From contig NC_045443.1 in the NCBI RefSeq assembly GCF_002776525.5, positions 49,953,377 to 50,017,376 of the forward strand: 64,000 bases of DNA, written 5' to 3'. The notes under the pieces are model-generated. The model saw only the letters and a program-made list of their open reading frames with translations. It did no database searches and was not told the DNA's origin. Each line of letters starts with the position of its first letter. Within the stretch, counting starts at the first letter, position 1. The stretch comes from Piliocolobus tephrosceles (Eukaryota > Chordata > Mammalia > Primates > Cercopithecidae). Made by a program: the position numbers and the translations under genes. This document shows positions 33,552 through 45,560 of this stretch, piece after piece.

Positions 33552-33830
33552 GGGCTTGCCACAGCGGTTCACACCTGCAATCCCAGCACTTTGGGAGGCC
33601 GAGGTGGGTGGATCACCTGAGGTCAGGAGTTCAAGACCAGCCTAACCAATATGGTGAAACCCCGTCTCTACTAAAAATACAAAAAAAAATTAGCCAGGCA
33701 TGGTGGTGCACGCCCCTAGTCCCAGCTACTCAGGAGGCTGAGGCAGGAGAATCGCCTGAGCCCAGGAGGCAGTTTGCAGTGAGCCAAAATCGTACCATGG
33801 CACTCCAGCCTGGACAAGAGTGAAACTCCA

Positions 33831-33861
<31 letters not shown>
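33552..33861 (+). mobile_element. Alu
   Basis: Full-length, 29-base A-tail, flanked by AAAGATGTAG. Confidence 0.93.
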
Positions 33862-33976
33862 GATGTAGAGGGAGAGGGAGAAGATCCTAAGCCTTGTGGT
33901 GCTTCCTTCTCTTTATATAAATAATACTAACTCAGAATTGAAAATGTTAAATCGACAGACAATAAAATAAAATCAG

Positions 33977-34282
33977 GGCCGGACGCGGTGGCCCAAGCCT
34001 GTAATCCCAGCACTTTGGGAGGCCAAGACGGGCGGATCACGAGGTCAGGAGATCGAGACCATCCTGGCTAACACGGTGAAACCTCGTCTCTACTAAAAAA
34101 AATACAAAAACCTAGCCGGGCGAGGTGGCGGGCGCCTATAGTTCCAACTATTCGGGAGGCTGAGGCAGGAGAATGGCGTAAACCCGGGAGGCGGAGCTTG
34201 CAGTGAGCTGAGATCCGGCCACTGTACTCCAGCCTGGGTGACAGAGCGAGACTCTGTCTCAAAAAATAAAATAAAATAAAAT
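33977..34282 (+). mobile_element. Young AluY, Old World monkey type
   Basis: GCCCAAGCCTG, AAGACGGGCGG and GAGATCCGGCC match the variant set of the AluY at 26668. Flanked by AATAAAATAAAATCAG-like repeats, which merge with the (AAAAT)n tail. Confidence 0.92.
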
Positions 34283-34486
34283 AAAATCAGAAAAAATAAA
34301 ACTCTTCTAAAATACTGTCACCTAGAAGTAGCCACTATTAACATTTTAGTGTTTAACCTTCCAGATGTTTTTATATACAAATATCTTTCAATTTATTCAG
34401 TCAACACATATTTATTGGACACTTACCATGTGCCAGGGACTATTCTAACAATGGGGATATAGCAGTAAACAAAACAGATCACTGCT
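34283..34486. other. Short spacer with an L2/MIR-like phrase
   Basis: CACATATTTATTGGACACTT and ACCATGTGCCAGGGACTATT are typical of L2/MIR 5'-oriented fragments. Confidence 0.5.
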
Positions 34487-34776
34487 GAGTGCAGTGGCTC
34501 ATGCCTGTAATCCCAGAACTTTGGGAGGGCAAGGCAGGAGGATGGCTTGAGTCCAAGAGTTTGAGGCCAGCCTAAGCAACATAGTGAGACTCTGTCTCTA
34601 CAAAAAATCAAAAATTAGCTGAGCATGGTGGCACACACCTGTAGTCCCAGTTACTTGGAAGACTGACGTGGGAGTATCGCTTGAGCCTGGGAGGTCAAGG
34701 CTGTATTGAGCTATGATTGCACCACTGCACTCCAACCTGGACAGCAGAATAAGACCCTGCCTCTAAAAAAAAAAAA
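34487..34776 (+). mobile_element. Old AluJ-type element
   Basis: Diverged Alu (GAGTGCAGTGGCTCATGCC to AAGACCCTGCCTC) whose tail region hosts the next Alu. Confidence 0.9.
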
Positions 34777-34792
34777 CATAAATAAGTAGAAG

Positions 34793-35089
34793 GGTCAGGA
34801 GTGGTGGCACACGCCTGTAATCCCAGCACTTTGGGAGGCCGAGGCGGGCGGATCACGAGGTCAGGAGATTCAGACCATCCTGGCTAACACACAGTGAAAC
34901 CCTGTCTCTACTAAAAATGCAAAAAATTAGCCGGGTATGGTGGCACGTGCCTGTAGTCCCAGCTATTCGGGAGGCTGAGGCAAGCGAATCGCTTAAACCC
35001 AGGAGGCAGAGGTTGCAGTGAGCTGAGATCATGCCATTGCACTCCAGACTGGGCAACAGAGCAAGACTCCATCTAAAAAAAAAAAAAAA
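34793..35089 (+). mobile_element. Alu inserted beside the previous Alu's tail
   Basis: Flanked by GTAGAAGG on both sides; near-consensus AluS/Y. Confidence 0.92.
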
Positions 35090-35097
35090 GGTAGAAG

Positions 35098-35425
35098 GAA
35101 TACATTCTAAAATAATGATAAAATAATGACAAAAAGTAGAGTAAATATACAAGCCAGTAACATAGTCCTTTACTATCATGATCAAGTATTATGTACTGTA
35201 TGTAATTTCATGTGCTATATATTGATACAATTGGCAGCACGGTAGGTTTTTTACACCAGCATCTTCACAAACACATGAGTAATGCCATTTGATACATTAT
35301 GATGACTACAATGTCAATAGGCAAGAGGACTTTTTCAGTTCCATTATAACGTATGGAACCATTGTCATATGTGCACCATATATACAACAGAGACCTCGTT
35401 ACGCAATGTGTGACCATACTCATGT
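35098..35425. mobile_element. Tigger-like (pogo/Tc1-mariner) DNA transposon relic
   Basis: CCAGTAACATAGTCCTTTAC, CAAGTATTATGTACTGTATG, TTTACACCAGCATC and ACGCAATGTGTGACCATAC resemble the right part and terminus of a Tigger-class element. Family assignment is from memory. Confidence 0.55.
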
Positions 35426-35491
35426 GTCTGGTATAGCAGTATATTCTACTGCAATAGATGCATCTTCCATTTATATTAATATGTATTTCCA

Positions 35492-35790
35492 GGCCAGGTG
35501 TGGTGGCTCACTCCTGTAATCCCAGCACTTTGGGAGGCCATGGCAGGTGTTTAACTTGAGGTCAGGCGTTCGAGGCCAGCCTGGCCAACATGGTGAAACC
35601 CTGTCTCTACTAAAAATACAAAAATTAGCCAAGCATGGTGACAGGTGCCTATAATCCCAGCTACTGGGGAGGCTGAGGCAGGAGAATCACTTGAACCTGG
35701 GAGGCGGAGGTTGCAGTGAGCTGAGATCATGCTGTTGCACTCCAGCCTGAGTGACAGAGTGAGGTTCCATCTCAAAAAAAAAAAAAACAA
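35492..35790 (+). mobile_element. Alu, left member of a fused pair
   Basis: Left flank ATATGTATTTCC; the right partner of this target repeat lies only after the second Alu. Confidence 0.92.
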
Positions 35791-35791
35791 A

Positions 35792-36090
35792 GCCAGGCAC
35801 AGTGGCTCACACCTGTAATCCCAACACTTTAGGAAGTTGGGATGGATCACGATACAAGGTCAGGAATTCAAGACCAGCCTGACCAACATGGTGAAACCCT
35901 GTCTTTACTAAAAATACAAAAATTAGCCAGGCATGGTGGCGCATGCCTGTAATCCCAGCTACTCACGAGGCTGAGGCAGGAGAATTGCTTAAACCCAGAA
36001 GGCGGAGGTTGCAGTGAGCCAAGATTGTGCCACTGCATTCCAGCCTGGGTGACAGAGTGAGACGCCATCTCAAAAAAAAAAAAAAAAAAA
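35792..36090 (+). mobile_element. Alu, right member of a fused pair
   Basis: Begins immediately in the tail of the preceding Alu and is followed by ATGCATTTCC, the outer target repeat. It therefore inserted into the first Alu's A-tail. Confidence 0.92.
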
Positions 36091-36980
36091 TGCATTTCCC
36101 ATAAGTGGGATCATATTACACATATGAATTTTAGCAGGCTTTCCCCTCATCTCTATCAATAAACACATCCTCAGATTACTGTGAATGGCTTAGAATATTC
36201 TCTTGCACAGATTCTCAGGGGTTTTCACAAGTCCACCGCCTGATTTCTTTCCCAGAGGAGATAGGAGCCTTGCTCTAGAAGCACCATCTGATCACAGACA
36301 CACACACGCACAGGCACACGATCACGCAAACACACGCTGGAGTCCGTAGAAGCCAGACGGGGCCTCACCAGGCAGCACAGTCTAATCCAGTCCTGCTTCC
36401 ATACACCTTTCCAGGATTTTCCAAGGCCCAGACCCATTCCTGGTATTCCCTTGCAAGCAGGAGCAGGAGCCAGTTTCTCCCACTCTTGACTCCCCCTGCA
36501 GGTGGCCAGGATTCTTGCAACCCAGATACCTGGGAGCTGGGTTGGATGCCTGGAATGGAAGCAAGGGGCAGTTCATGATCTTCCTGGAAACCTCTTCTCT
36601 GCCACCACCTCCCTGGTGCCTGATGTGGGTATAAAGTCAGAGGCCCCCAAATGGAGACTCAGAGCGCTGGTAATTCCCAGGCCTTTTTCTGGACCTTGAG
36701 AAGTCTGAGTGGGCCCTGGGCCAACCTGGGAAAATTCACAGTGCATGGATTCTCTCGGAAGCTAACTCTTGGGATCCTGGAGACACCTTGGGCAGAACAC
36801 AAAAGTGAGGCTGAGAATCAGGGAAGAGGGGCCCTAGGGGCTGATGGTCAAGATCAGATCGGGGTCCGACTGCATGGGTTCAGACACTGTCTCCACTATG
36901 GCCTACCCATGCAGCCTCAGGCTAGCGACTTAACCTCTCTGTGCCTCCCTACATTTTCCAGTTATCATAAGAGGATAATC
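36091..36980. other. Spacer without recognised genes
   Basis: A short CA-rich run lies at 36296-36335. The end (36880-36975) resembles a plus-strand MIR (TTCAGACACTGTCTCCACTA, TAACCTCTCTGTGCCTCCC). No gene is supported. Confidence 0.5.
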
Positions 36981-37277
36981 AGCCGGGCATGGTGGCTCAT
37001 GCCTATAATCCCAGCACTTTGGGATGCTGAGGGCGGTGGATTACCTGAGGTCAGGAGTTCGAGACCAGCCTGGCCAACATGGCAAAACCCCATCTCTACT
37101 ACAAATACAAAAATTAGCCAGGCGTGGTGGCAGGCACCTGTAATCCCAGCTATTCAGGAGACTGAGGCATAAGAATCACTTGAACACGGGAGGCTCAGGT
37201 TGCAGTAAGCCAAGATCGCCCCACTGCACTCCAGCCTAGGCGATAGAGCAAGACTCAGTCTAAAAGAAAAACAAACA
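36981..37277 (+). mobile_element. Alu, first of a tandem pair
   Basis: Full-length Alu with tail AAAGAAAAACAAACAAACAA. Confidence 0.92.
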
Positions 37278-37292
37278 AACAAAAAAAAAAAA

Positions 37293-37590
37293 TTCAGGAG
37301 CGGTGGCTCACGCCTGTAATCCCAACACTTTGGGAGGCTGAGGCGGGTGGATCACCTGAGGTCGGAAGTTCGAGACCAGCCTGACCAACATGGAGAAACC
37401 CCAACTCTACTAAAAATACAAAATTAGCCAGGCGTGGTGGTGCACGCCTGTAATCCCAGCTACTCCAGAGGCTGAGGCAGGAGAATTGCTTGAACCCCGG
37501 AAGCAGAGGTTGCAGTGAGCTGAGATCACACCATTGCACTCCAGCCTGGGCAACAAGAGCAAAACTCCGTCTCAAAAAAAAAAAAAAAAA
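37293..37590 (+). mobile_element. Alu, second of a tandem pair
   Basis: Starts right after the A-rich tail of the previous copy with TTCAGGAGCGGTGGC, so its first bases are lost. A-tail 37574-37590. Confidence 0.92.
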
Positions 37591-37718
37591 GGGATATTCA
37601 TTCCTATTTCCTAGGGCTATTGTGTGTGTTAACCAAGATGACACGTGCAGAGTGCTCAGAACAGTGCTTAGCACAGCAGTGCCCACGTGCCCAGCATTTG
37701 ATTTTCTGTTTTCGTTTT

Positions 37719-38003
37719 ATTTTGAGACAGAGTCTAGCTCTGTCACCCAGGCTGGAGTTCAGTGGCATGATCTCAGCCCACTGCAAGCTCCACCCCCAGG
37801 TTCATGCCATTCTCCTGCCTCAGCCTCCCTAGTAGCTGGGACTACAGGCGCCCGCCACCAGGCCCGGCTAATTTTTTGTACTTTTAGTAGAGATGGGGTT
37901 TTACCATGTTAGCCAGGATGGTCTCGATCTCCTGACCTCGTGATCCACCTGCCTCGGCCTCCCAAAGTGCTGGGATTACAGGTGTGAACCACCGCGCCCG
38001 GCC
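37719..38003 (-). mobile_element. AluY-like element
   Basis: Minus-strand, GAGACAGAGTCTAGCTCTG to CACCGCGCCCGGCC. Flanks CGTTTTATT and CGATTTTATT. Confidence 0.93.
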
Positions 38004-39251
38004 TCGATTTTATTGTTATGATTATTACTATCTTCTGAGCCCCACTCCCACCAGGCTTGGCCTAATAGAGGCTGACTTGCCTGTGTCTTTTCTTGCTCTC
38101 ACTGTCATCTGAGGACAACCATCCCTTCTGGCTCCCTGAGATGAGAGGGGAAGAGACAGAGAGAAAGAAAGAAAATGTGTAGGGAAAAGGGTATGCAGGG
38201 AGCTTGTAGGATGTGTGTAAATAAATGGGGGGGCATGAGTGCAAAGGTGCAGAGATAATCTATGATCATGCAGGGGCGTGTGCACACCAGTAAAATCGTA
38301 GGGGCTATGAAAGTAACACAGTTATGTGTGCGTGTGCCAGGCATCGGTGTGTGTGGAAGGGTGCGGTGGGAATGTGTACCTTCTGTGGATGGGTATAGTG
38401 GACGCTTGCATGTATCAGTGTGTAAGGGTGTGTGAGAGAAAGACAGAAGCTAGGCATGTGAGTGTGTATGGGGGTGTGTTATAAATGTGCAGATGCAGGT
38501 GTGTGAATGTTCACCTTCCCCAACTCCAATCCGAACACACATCTCTTGGTGAGGGGGCTTCATCAGAGACAAAAGCACCCCAGGCTGAGCGGACAGTGTC
38601 CCTGACTCTGGAACAAACAATATTTTTCTCTTTCAAAGCTTTCAGGTTTCCTGAAGAAGAGCTGCTAGCTCAACCAAGCCCAGCCTTAAACCCGCCCCTC
38701 TGATCGAAACTCAGGAAGGAAACCAGCACCAGCCACCCCTACCCTGCACCCCCACCCCTGCCCGGGAATGCTCTTTGCCAGCAGAACGCATGCCACGCCC
38801 CCCATTTCTCCCTCCCTGCTTGGGCCCACGTGCTCTCCCCAGCCGTTCAGGGGGCCCAGGGCAGCTCCCAACCACCAACAAAAGTTTAAACCACTCTCCA
38901 GGCTTTGGGAGCACTTTGCTACCTGCCCAGGCAGGCACTACCCTGAGGCAAGCAGGGCACTCCCTACCAGGAGAAACTGAGAGGTGGGGGGTAAGGGGTG
39001 GCAGCTTCAGAGCACACAACCAACCCCCTTCCTGGGAGGCAGGCGCTCCACCCGACCCTGCATCTCTTCAAGAAGACAAAATCAGGAAAGAGAGCTGGGT
39101 GGGGAGGGCATCTTAGGAGGAAAGGGGCACTTAAAGGCAGGGTTTGAATATCAAGAATGTCCCTTCCTTTCATTCAAGGGTCCCAAAGAAGACCATTCCT
39201 CCAGGAAGTTGTCTCAGTTGTCAGTAGTATTATATGTATCAAGAATAATTA
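38004..39251. other. Spacer without recognised genes
   Basis: 38310-38510 is loosely TG-rich (degenerate GTGTG blocks). The rest is unique-looking with no supported gene. Confidence 0.5.
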
Positions 39252-39577
39252 GGCCAGGTGCAGTGGCTTACGCCAGTAATCCCAACACTTTGGGAGGCCG
39301 GGGCAGGTGAATCTACTTGAGTCCAGGCGTCCAAGATCAGCCTGGGCAACAAAGTCAGACCCCGCCACCGTCTGTACAAAAGAAATAAATGAAAATTTGC
39401 TGGATGTAGTGACGCATGCCTATAGTCCTAGCTACTTGGAAGACTGAGGCAGGAGGATCACTTGAACCCGAGAGTTTGAGGCTGCAGTAAGCCATGATTG
39501 CACCACTGCACTGCACTCAGCCTGAGAGACTGAGGGAGACCCTGTCTCAAAAAAAAAAAAGAAGAAGAAGAAGAAGA
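39252..39577 (+). mobile_element. Old Alu with (GAA)n tail
   Basis: Diverged Alu ending in an A-run and five GAA/AAG units. Flank AGAATAATTA on the left, AGAATTATC on the right. Confidence 0.9.
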
Positions 39578-39589
39578 ATTATCACTTAA

Positions 39590-39735
39590 TGTGCAACTAC
39601 TACATGCCAAGTACTTTACATAGCATACCTCTGATTAACCACATGTTATAGATGGGGAAACTGAGGCTCAATTGTCCTAGATCACACAACCAATAGTGAC
39701 AGAGTAAGAATTTGAACACAGGTCTGTCTGTAAAC
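39590..39735 (-). mobile_element. MIR relic
   Basis: ATGGGGAAACTGAGGCTCAA and AAGAATTTGAACACAGGTCT are reverse-strand MIR blocks. Confidence 0.65.
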
Positions 39736-41382
39736 TATTTCTCAGGTCTATGCCTGCATCTGTCTGTTCTCCAGCTGGAATGGCCACCCCTCCACCAGAG
39801 GGGGTGGAGGAATCCAGAGAGAGAATGCACTCAGGCCAGATGGGGCAACTAGAAGAGCCGTGGGCTGGGAAGCTGGCAAAGGCTCCAGTGAAGGGGAGTG
39901 TGAGGGGCCTTGGGAAGAAAAGGAGAGAGATTGTTAAGTGAAAGAAAGGATGAGGAGGGGGGCCGCCTGATTGAGAGGGCAGGTGCAGGATTGCATGCAG
40001 TGTGGGAGGGAATAGGGTGCAGAGATGGTGGAAAGGAGACCTATGCCTGAGCCCGAGTGCCTACTTCCCTGTGCTCTCACTGCCCCAGGGAGGCCTGGGC
40101 CATTTGCCTCAAAGCCAGTGGTGGGCCAGGGGCCCCAGACCCCAAGGAGTACACATGCTAGGAGCTTCCTGGGCAACCAAGAACCTCCAAACTCTGGAAC
40201 GTGCCAGGGTTTCATTCCTGGAGCCACCTCATTCCCAGCCACAGAGAGGAGCGCTCAAGCCCCGAGGGTCTCCAGGGAAGAGAAACTCAGTGGGACTCCA
40301 GAGTGACAAGCCAAGAAGGTTCCCAGAGGGGCAGACACAGAGAAGAGGGGCACCCGGCTGGAGATTCAGGAGACAGGAGATGGGCAGGGAGCAGGGAAGG
40401 CGTGGAAGGCAGCAGAGACGGCAGGGGTGGGGAAATGAAGAATGTGCGAGGAGGAAACTGGAATGAAAGTACCAGCTGGGGCTGGAGCAGAACACTTTGA
40501 GGAGGAGACAGAGCAAACCTCACCTAGGGCCACCACCCCCAGCCCCATCCCAGCTTCCCCAGGCCCTGCTAAGTGCCAGGAAGAAGCGGTGTCAAATGCA
40601 AGGAGTAGCAGGGTGTCAGTTCCCCACAGCCCTTTCCAGATCTCTGGAGCTCTATTCCGGGAAAGGAGAGGGGACAAGTGTCACTCGAAGCCCCCAGGCC
40701 TCATGAAGGCCTTTTGCAAGAGTAAGGCACAGAAACTACATTAAACCCCCTTCAAACATTTTTTGGCAAGTCTGACCCACCACAGGATAATAGGCTGGTG
40801 CTGCCACAAAAGGGACTGAAGTTAGGTGGCCACAGCCATCTCTAAAAGGACAAAGTCAGTATACAGAAAGACTAGGTCCAGGGACCCTGGTCAGGCGGGG
40901 AAAGGTGGCCCCATGGAAGCTGAGAAATAGTCAAAATGACTTCTCTAGATCCCCCTCCCACATTTGACCCTCTGCCCCAGTCTTTTTGTGCCAAACCGCA
41001 GCCCAGAGCCCCCATTCTCAGAGACCTCTCAGAGGGACTCTGCTCTCAAGGTGGTGGGGGTGGGGCCCCTGTTGCATTATTTTCAGACTCACTGCACACC
41101 TATTAATTTGTAGAGGGCAGAAAGACTGGGAAACACTAATCTAATCCTATGGGAGCCATATAGAAACCATATGAAAAATGAGGATAATGGTCCCTGCCAT
41201 GGGTTATGGTGACAACTGAGGTTTCCAAGTATTTAGCACACGCCTGGCACAGCTGGTTACTTGTGCGGAGGGGCAGAGAAACAGACCCTAACACACACCG
41301 ATGGGCGGAGAAGAGGCAGACAATTGCAGGGCTGCTGGAGACAGTGCCTGGGCCCAGACACCCTCTGGCACTGGTCAGGCTC

Positions 41383-41401
41383 ATTTGCATGTCATTTGCA
41401 T
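41383..41401 (+). promoter_or_regulatory. Tandem octamer (ATTTGCAT) pair
   Basis: ATTTGCAT occurs at 41383-41390 and again at 41394-41401, within an exact 11-bp direct repeat TCATTTGCATG. This is the consensus site of POU/Oct factors, spaced one helical turn apart. Function is inferred. Confidence 0.4.
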
Positions 41402-43380
41402 GTCCTCCAACACCGGTCACTCCTGTCGCTTCAGAGCCTCTGGGTCACACATTGTCTCCGTCCCTTCCTCATGTCCCTTCCTGGACTCCCGAGAGCTGAG
41501 GGGACACCAGAGAGAAGAGAACCCCGAGTTCGGGGGTCAAGGAGCCTGAGGGAGGACCCGGAGTCTGAAAAGGGTAGGTGCTTTGGCCACCTGGAAGCCT
41601 GGCTTAGGGCGACCCCTGCAGGGCAATCCTAGAACGGAGGGAGGAGGTGGAGAGGTGAGCTCGGGCTCCCCCGAGCTCCCAGGGCGGCACCAGCCCGGCC
41701 CTTTTACTTCCAACACGCCCTATGCTTGCTGGCACCCCGGAGTCTGAAGGCAGTCTCCCGACCCGGGCCAGATAGAATCCAGAAACTCACAACTGCCCCA
41801 ATTAGCTAAAACAAAGGGGGTCAATGTGGGTTGTACCAAGCATCAAAGCAGGAATATCTGGGGGCTCTCGGCCATCAGCAACACCATCCAGATACCACTG
41901 GACCTGCACCAGTGCCTACCCAGGGTGCCACAGCCTCGTCCTGCCAGCTAGCACTGGAAGGGATTGTGTTTTTACTTAGGGAAGAATTTAGGGAACAGAG
42001 AGGATTGTGAAGAACTGGAGAGAACCTCACATAGCCTGTACTGAAGGTGGACCCACCAAGATTTCTCCAGCTGGGGTCCCATCCACAGAGGATGACGCCA
42101 GTGGGAATAGACTGCAGCTGGTGGGATTGAGGTCAGGCCGGGGAGGGATTCCCCGCCATAGTGGGGTTATTTGGGGCCCAGTGGGAGACACCTAGTTCGC
42201 TTCCCATCCAGAGGCAGTTCTGCCTGTCCAGTTCAGCTGGGAGGGAAACAGCAGGGGAAATGCAGCAACTGCAACATTTCACTAAGGAGAAAAAAAATGT
42301 CAAAAATGCTCTGAGCCTGCAGTTTGCTTGTTGACATACACAGATGCTCACGCTTTTGCCATTGGGTTCCCTCCACCCACCACCCCTGCCTTGGCTCAGC
42401 GTGTGAATGGGGGCAGAAGGGAGGGCAGGGCAGAAGGGTGTGTGTGTGAACAAGTGAAGTCATTCTCTCTGGGTGGCTCCTTTTAATTAGTACCCTGAAA
42501 AAAACTCCCAGCTAGCAAAATTGAGTCTTGCCAACTGGGAGCCCCACCATTCTGACTCATCCAGGCCCTGGGGGCAGGAGTGGGAGCACCAAATCTGAGA
42601 GTCAGGAAGGGGATTGTTGAAAGCCTGGGCATTTGAGAAGTCTTCCCAGCCCTCTGGAGGACCATCAGGAAGGACGTGGTCACAATTGAGAGTCAGTTGG
42701 CCCCTGGGAAGCTTGGACTGAGCTGGTTCAGGGCAAGAGAATGGAGGTTGGCAAGGCATCAGAGAAATCACCGCTTTCCCCAGCTCCCCCGAGGAGACCA
42801 GTCCCTGAGCTTGGCCAGGGTCAGCCCTGGAGGTCATACTACAGGACATTACATCAGATTCAGGCCTGGGTGAAGCATTTGGGCCATTTCAGTTGTACTC
42901 AACTTTCTAAGCAAAGAGTCACCTGGTCTCCTATGGCCAACCCCCAGAATCTAGACCCCAGGACTGGAAGCAGCAAGTTTACTCTATGAAGGGGACAGAG
43001 CAAGCCTCAGGCACTTTCCCTCAAGACTCCTCACCCCACAGTCCAGAGGCCTGTCCATGCTCCTCCTCTCCCTCAAAACTTTTCTGCAGGCAACTGCCTG
43101 ATAAACCTCCCAGAATCTGTGCCAGAGTCCTGGCCTGCTGTGTTCAGGTGCTCCACTGTTGCCTGGATTTGACACTTTCTTCCCCTATCAGGCTGGGAGT
43201 CCCAGAGGACAGGGCCCAAGACTCTCCTTGCTCTGGTCTCCAACAGCAGCCCTTAGGACTACATAGTCCATGAGAGGGGCGCAAACCCGCTCCCTGTGAA
43301 AATGGGCAGTGGGGGAGGTGGTGGGAGCCCTGAGATTCGGGGCTTCTCTGGATGGGGAGGCAGGAGCCCCAGGTTCAATC

Positions 43381-43417
43381 CTGCTGCTGCTGCTGCTGCT
43401 GCTGTGCTGCTGCTGCT
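43381..43417 (+). repeat. (CTG)n trinucleotide repeat
   Basis: Eight CTG units, then TG, then three more CTG units. It lies in a MIR-like context (CCCAGGTTCAATCCTG before, CACTGTGTAACCTCAG after), not in a recognisable coding frame. Confidence 0.9.
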
Positions 43418-44419
43418 ACAGAATCACTGTGTAACCTCAGATATGAAATTTTCTACCTTGAATCTAGACTCAGTAGCCTCAGGGGTCCCTTGCAGTCTCT
43501 GATAGTAGGATTATCTAGTAACCGAGGGTTCATTGTGGGCAGAAACACCAGGGCAATGGGAAAACACTACTTGGAAGACCAGGGTGGTGTGGCCATGATT
43601 GAGCAGGAAAGGATTTTTACTGCCAGGGTCAGGAGCAGGGATGCCTTCTAGCTCTCCCTGGCTCTAGAGCACCATTTCCAAATGACCCCAGCTCCGGGAA
43701 GGATGCTTGGGCCCTGTCCTCTGGGACTCCCAGAGGTCAGGCAAGATCTGAGGACCAGGAGCACAAGGCAAAGTAGAGCAGAGCTGCCTAAAACTGTCCA
43801 GGGCCCAGAGGACCATTCCCAGAGGCTGGCAGTCACCCTCGGGCTACTTCCCAGGCCAAGCAGCCAAATTTCCAAAACCGGAATCCACCAACCCAGAGGA
43901 CCACCGCCCCTGCTGACCCCCAAACAGTCCCTAGAGAACCAGACCACTGTGCCCTCCCACCAACCACAACCACCCTGGGGGCCCCCACCCTGGAGCTCAT
44001 GCTGTTGGGAGAGGGTAGGGCCTGATTTCAGGTGACAGTGGAGAAAGGATGGGGTGACTGCTCTTGGGGACAGAGAGTGACGTGTTGGAAGAATGAAGGC
44101 GTCCTGTCCCTGGGGCTGAGTGGGAACCTGAGCAGGGCGGGCACCGCCCGACGCGGAGGCCTCCACCCCCGACCCAGCTGGGCTGCCTGCTCCCATCACA
44201 CCCTGGGCAGTAAAACTTGCTTTCATGGTTGTTGCAGGGTTGTTGTTTTCCTTGGTGGTGGGGGTGGGGGGTCTGTTTGTGTCTTTGTGTCTGTGCAAAT
44301 ACACCTGTGTTGATATGTGCCTGGTCCTATACATGTATTGATGTCTGAGGTTTTGTGTGTGTGTAAATCTGCATATGTCCATGCCTGTGTGTGTGTGGAT
44401 ATATCTGTGGGGGAGATCA

Positions 44420-44590
44420 TCATAGCTACCATTTATTATTTCAATGTACTTTCCAGGTGTTTCCTTTAATCCTCAGGACAATCCTTTAAGGAAGATATTC
44501 TAGCTATCCCCATTTTACAGATAGGGTCATAGGGTTGGAGAGATCCGATAATTGACCCAAAGTCAGATAACCAGTAAAAGGCAGAACCAG
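44420..44590 (-). mobile_element. MIR relic
   Basis: TTAATCCTCAGGACAATCC, CCCCATTTTACAGATAGGG and GGCAGAACCAGGAGACTTCC are reverse-strand MIR order. Confidence 0.65.
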
Positions 44591-45224
44591 GAGACTTCCC
44601 TCTACTGTTGAATGTGTCTCACTGTGTGCCCGAAAATAAAGAGCTATATACGAGAATCGTGTAACATCTGCACATCTGTGTATCTGTGTGTCTGCACCGT
44701 CTAAACCTGTGTGCGTGGGGTGTGTGTGTGTGTGTGTTTTGTGGCCTAGGTGCAAGTCAGGTGCGCCAGCCAGCAGTTAGCATCACCAGAGTCTTAGGGA
44801 CAGTGACCCTCAGAGCATATTTTCTGACTGTATTTTCCCTTGGACATATTCCGACTGCATTTTTTCTGAAGCAGACAACAGCGTGTGGTGTTGCTGACTC
44901 TGGACAGAGAACTTCTGCCGTCAAGACCGCGGCAGGAAATGCCCCTGTGCCCCTGAGCCTGGCAAACAAGGCAGCCTGTCTCCTTCGAGGAGGAGCTGAG
45001 TGTCCCGCAGAGACAATCTGGGAAGGGCTCAGAGAGGGTCAAGAAGGAAGAAGAGCAAGGCTACCTCCCAGCCCCCGCAGAGCCACCCGTGCCCCTAACT
45101 CGCTGGTGGGAGTGGCGGTGAGGGGCCTCTTGAAGAAAGACTGAGACGTCTCCGCTCGGTTCCCCTGAGAGCCCTGTGCTCTGTCACAGACACCCTCTCT
45201 CCAGAAGTAGAGACCATGGGCTCT

Positions 45225-45560
45225 GGCTGGATGCCGCGTCAGGGGTCTCTCCGGGCGGCTAGGGGCCCTGGGAACCCGGAAGCCCGCGGGGCGCGGCGGG
45301 GCGGGGCAGAGCGCTAGGGCCGGGTGGCGGCCGCGGATTGGCTGGGCCCGAGCGCTCCCACGGAGGCCGGGGGCCCAGGGCGGCGCCGGCCGCGCCCGCT
45401 CCGCGGTGACTCATCCTGCACCCCACCTCTGGAGCTGGACGGGCGCCCGGCCTCTTCCCACCCCAGACCCGCCCGCTAAGCCGGGACTGCCTGACTCAGC
45501 AAGGGGAGCCTGGCCTGCCTTCCGCCCCCTTCGCGTCCTCCCCGGGGGCGGAGGAGAGTG
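45225..45560. promoter_or_regulatory. CpG island, unassigned promoter/enhancer candidate
   Basis: Dense CpGs in an otherwise CpG-poor spacer. It holds a GC box (GGGGCGGGGC, 45298-45307), an inverted CCAAT box (ATTGG, 45337-45341) and a perfect AP-1 site (TGACTCA, 45407-45413). No gene with a recognisable product starts here on either strand. It could drive a non-coding transcript or be an enhancer for the neighbouring keratins. The island is seen; the role is inferred. Confidence 0.6.

Larger units (their letters stand above)
39740..45224. other. Alu-free unique spacer upstream of the CpG island
   Basis: 5.5 kb with no Alu or L1. Contains a CTG repeat (43381-43417), degenerate TG runs at 44250-44400 and 44680-44740, and a minus-strand MIR at 44420-44590. 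Many open frames exist on both strands because of high GC, but none shows a known domain, and none has a matching exon structure. Confidence 0.6.

Noticed and set aside
43648..44382. 244-codon minus-strand frame
   Set aside because: Composition is low-complexity Gly/Ser/Pro/Thr with a His/Thr stretch from TG repeats; no homology or splice structure seen.
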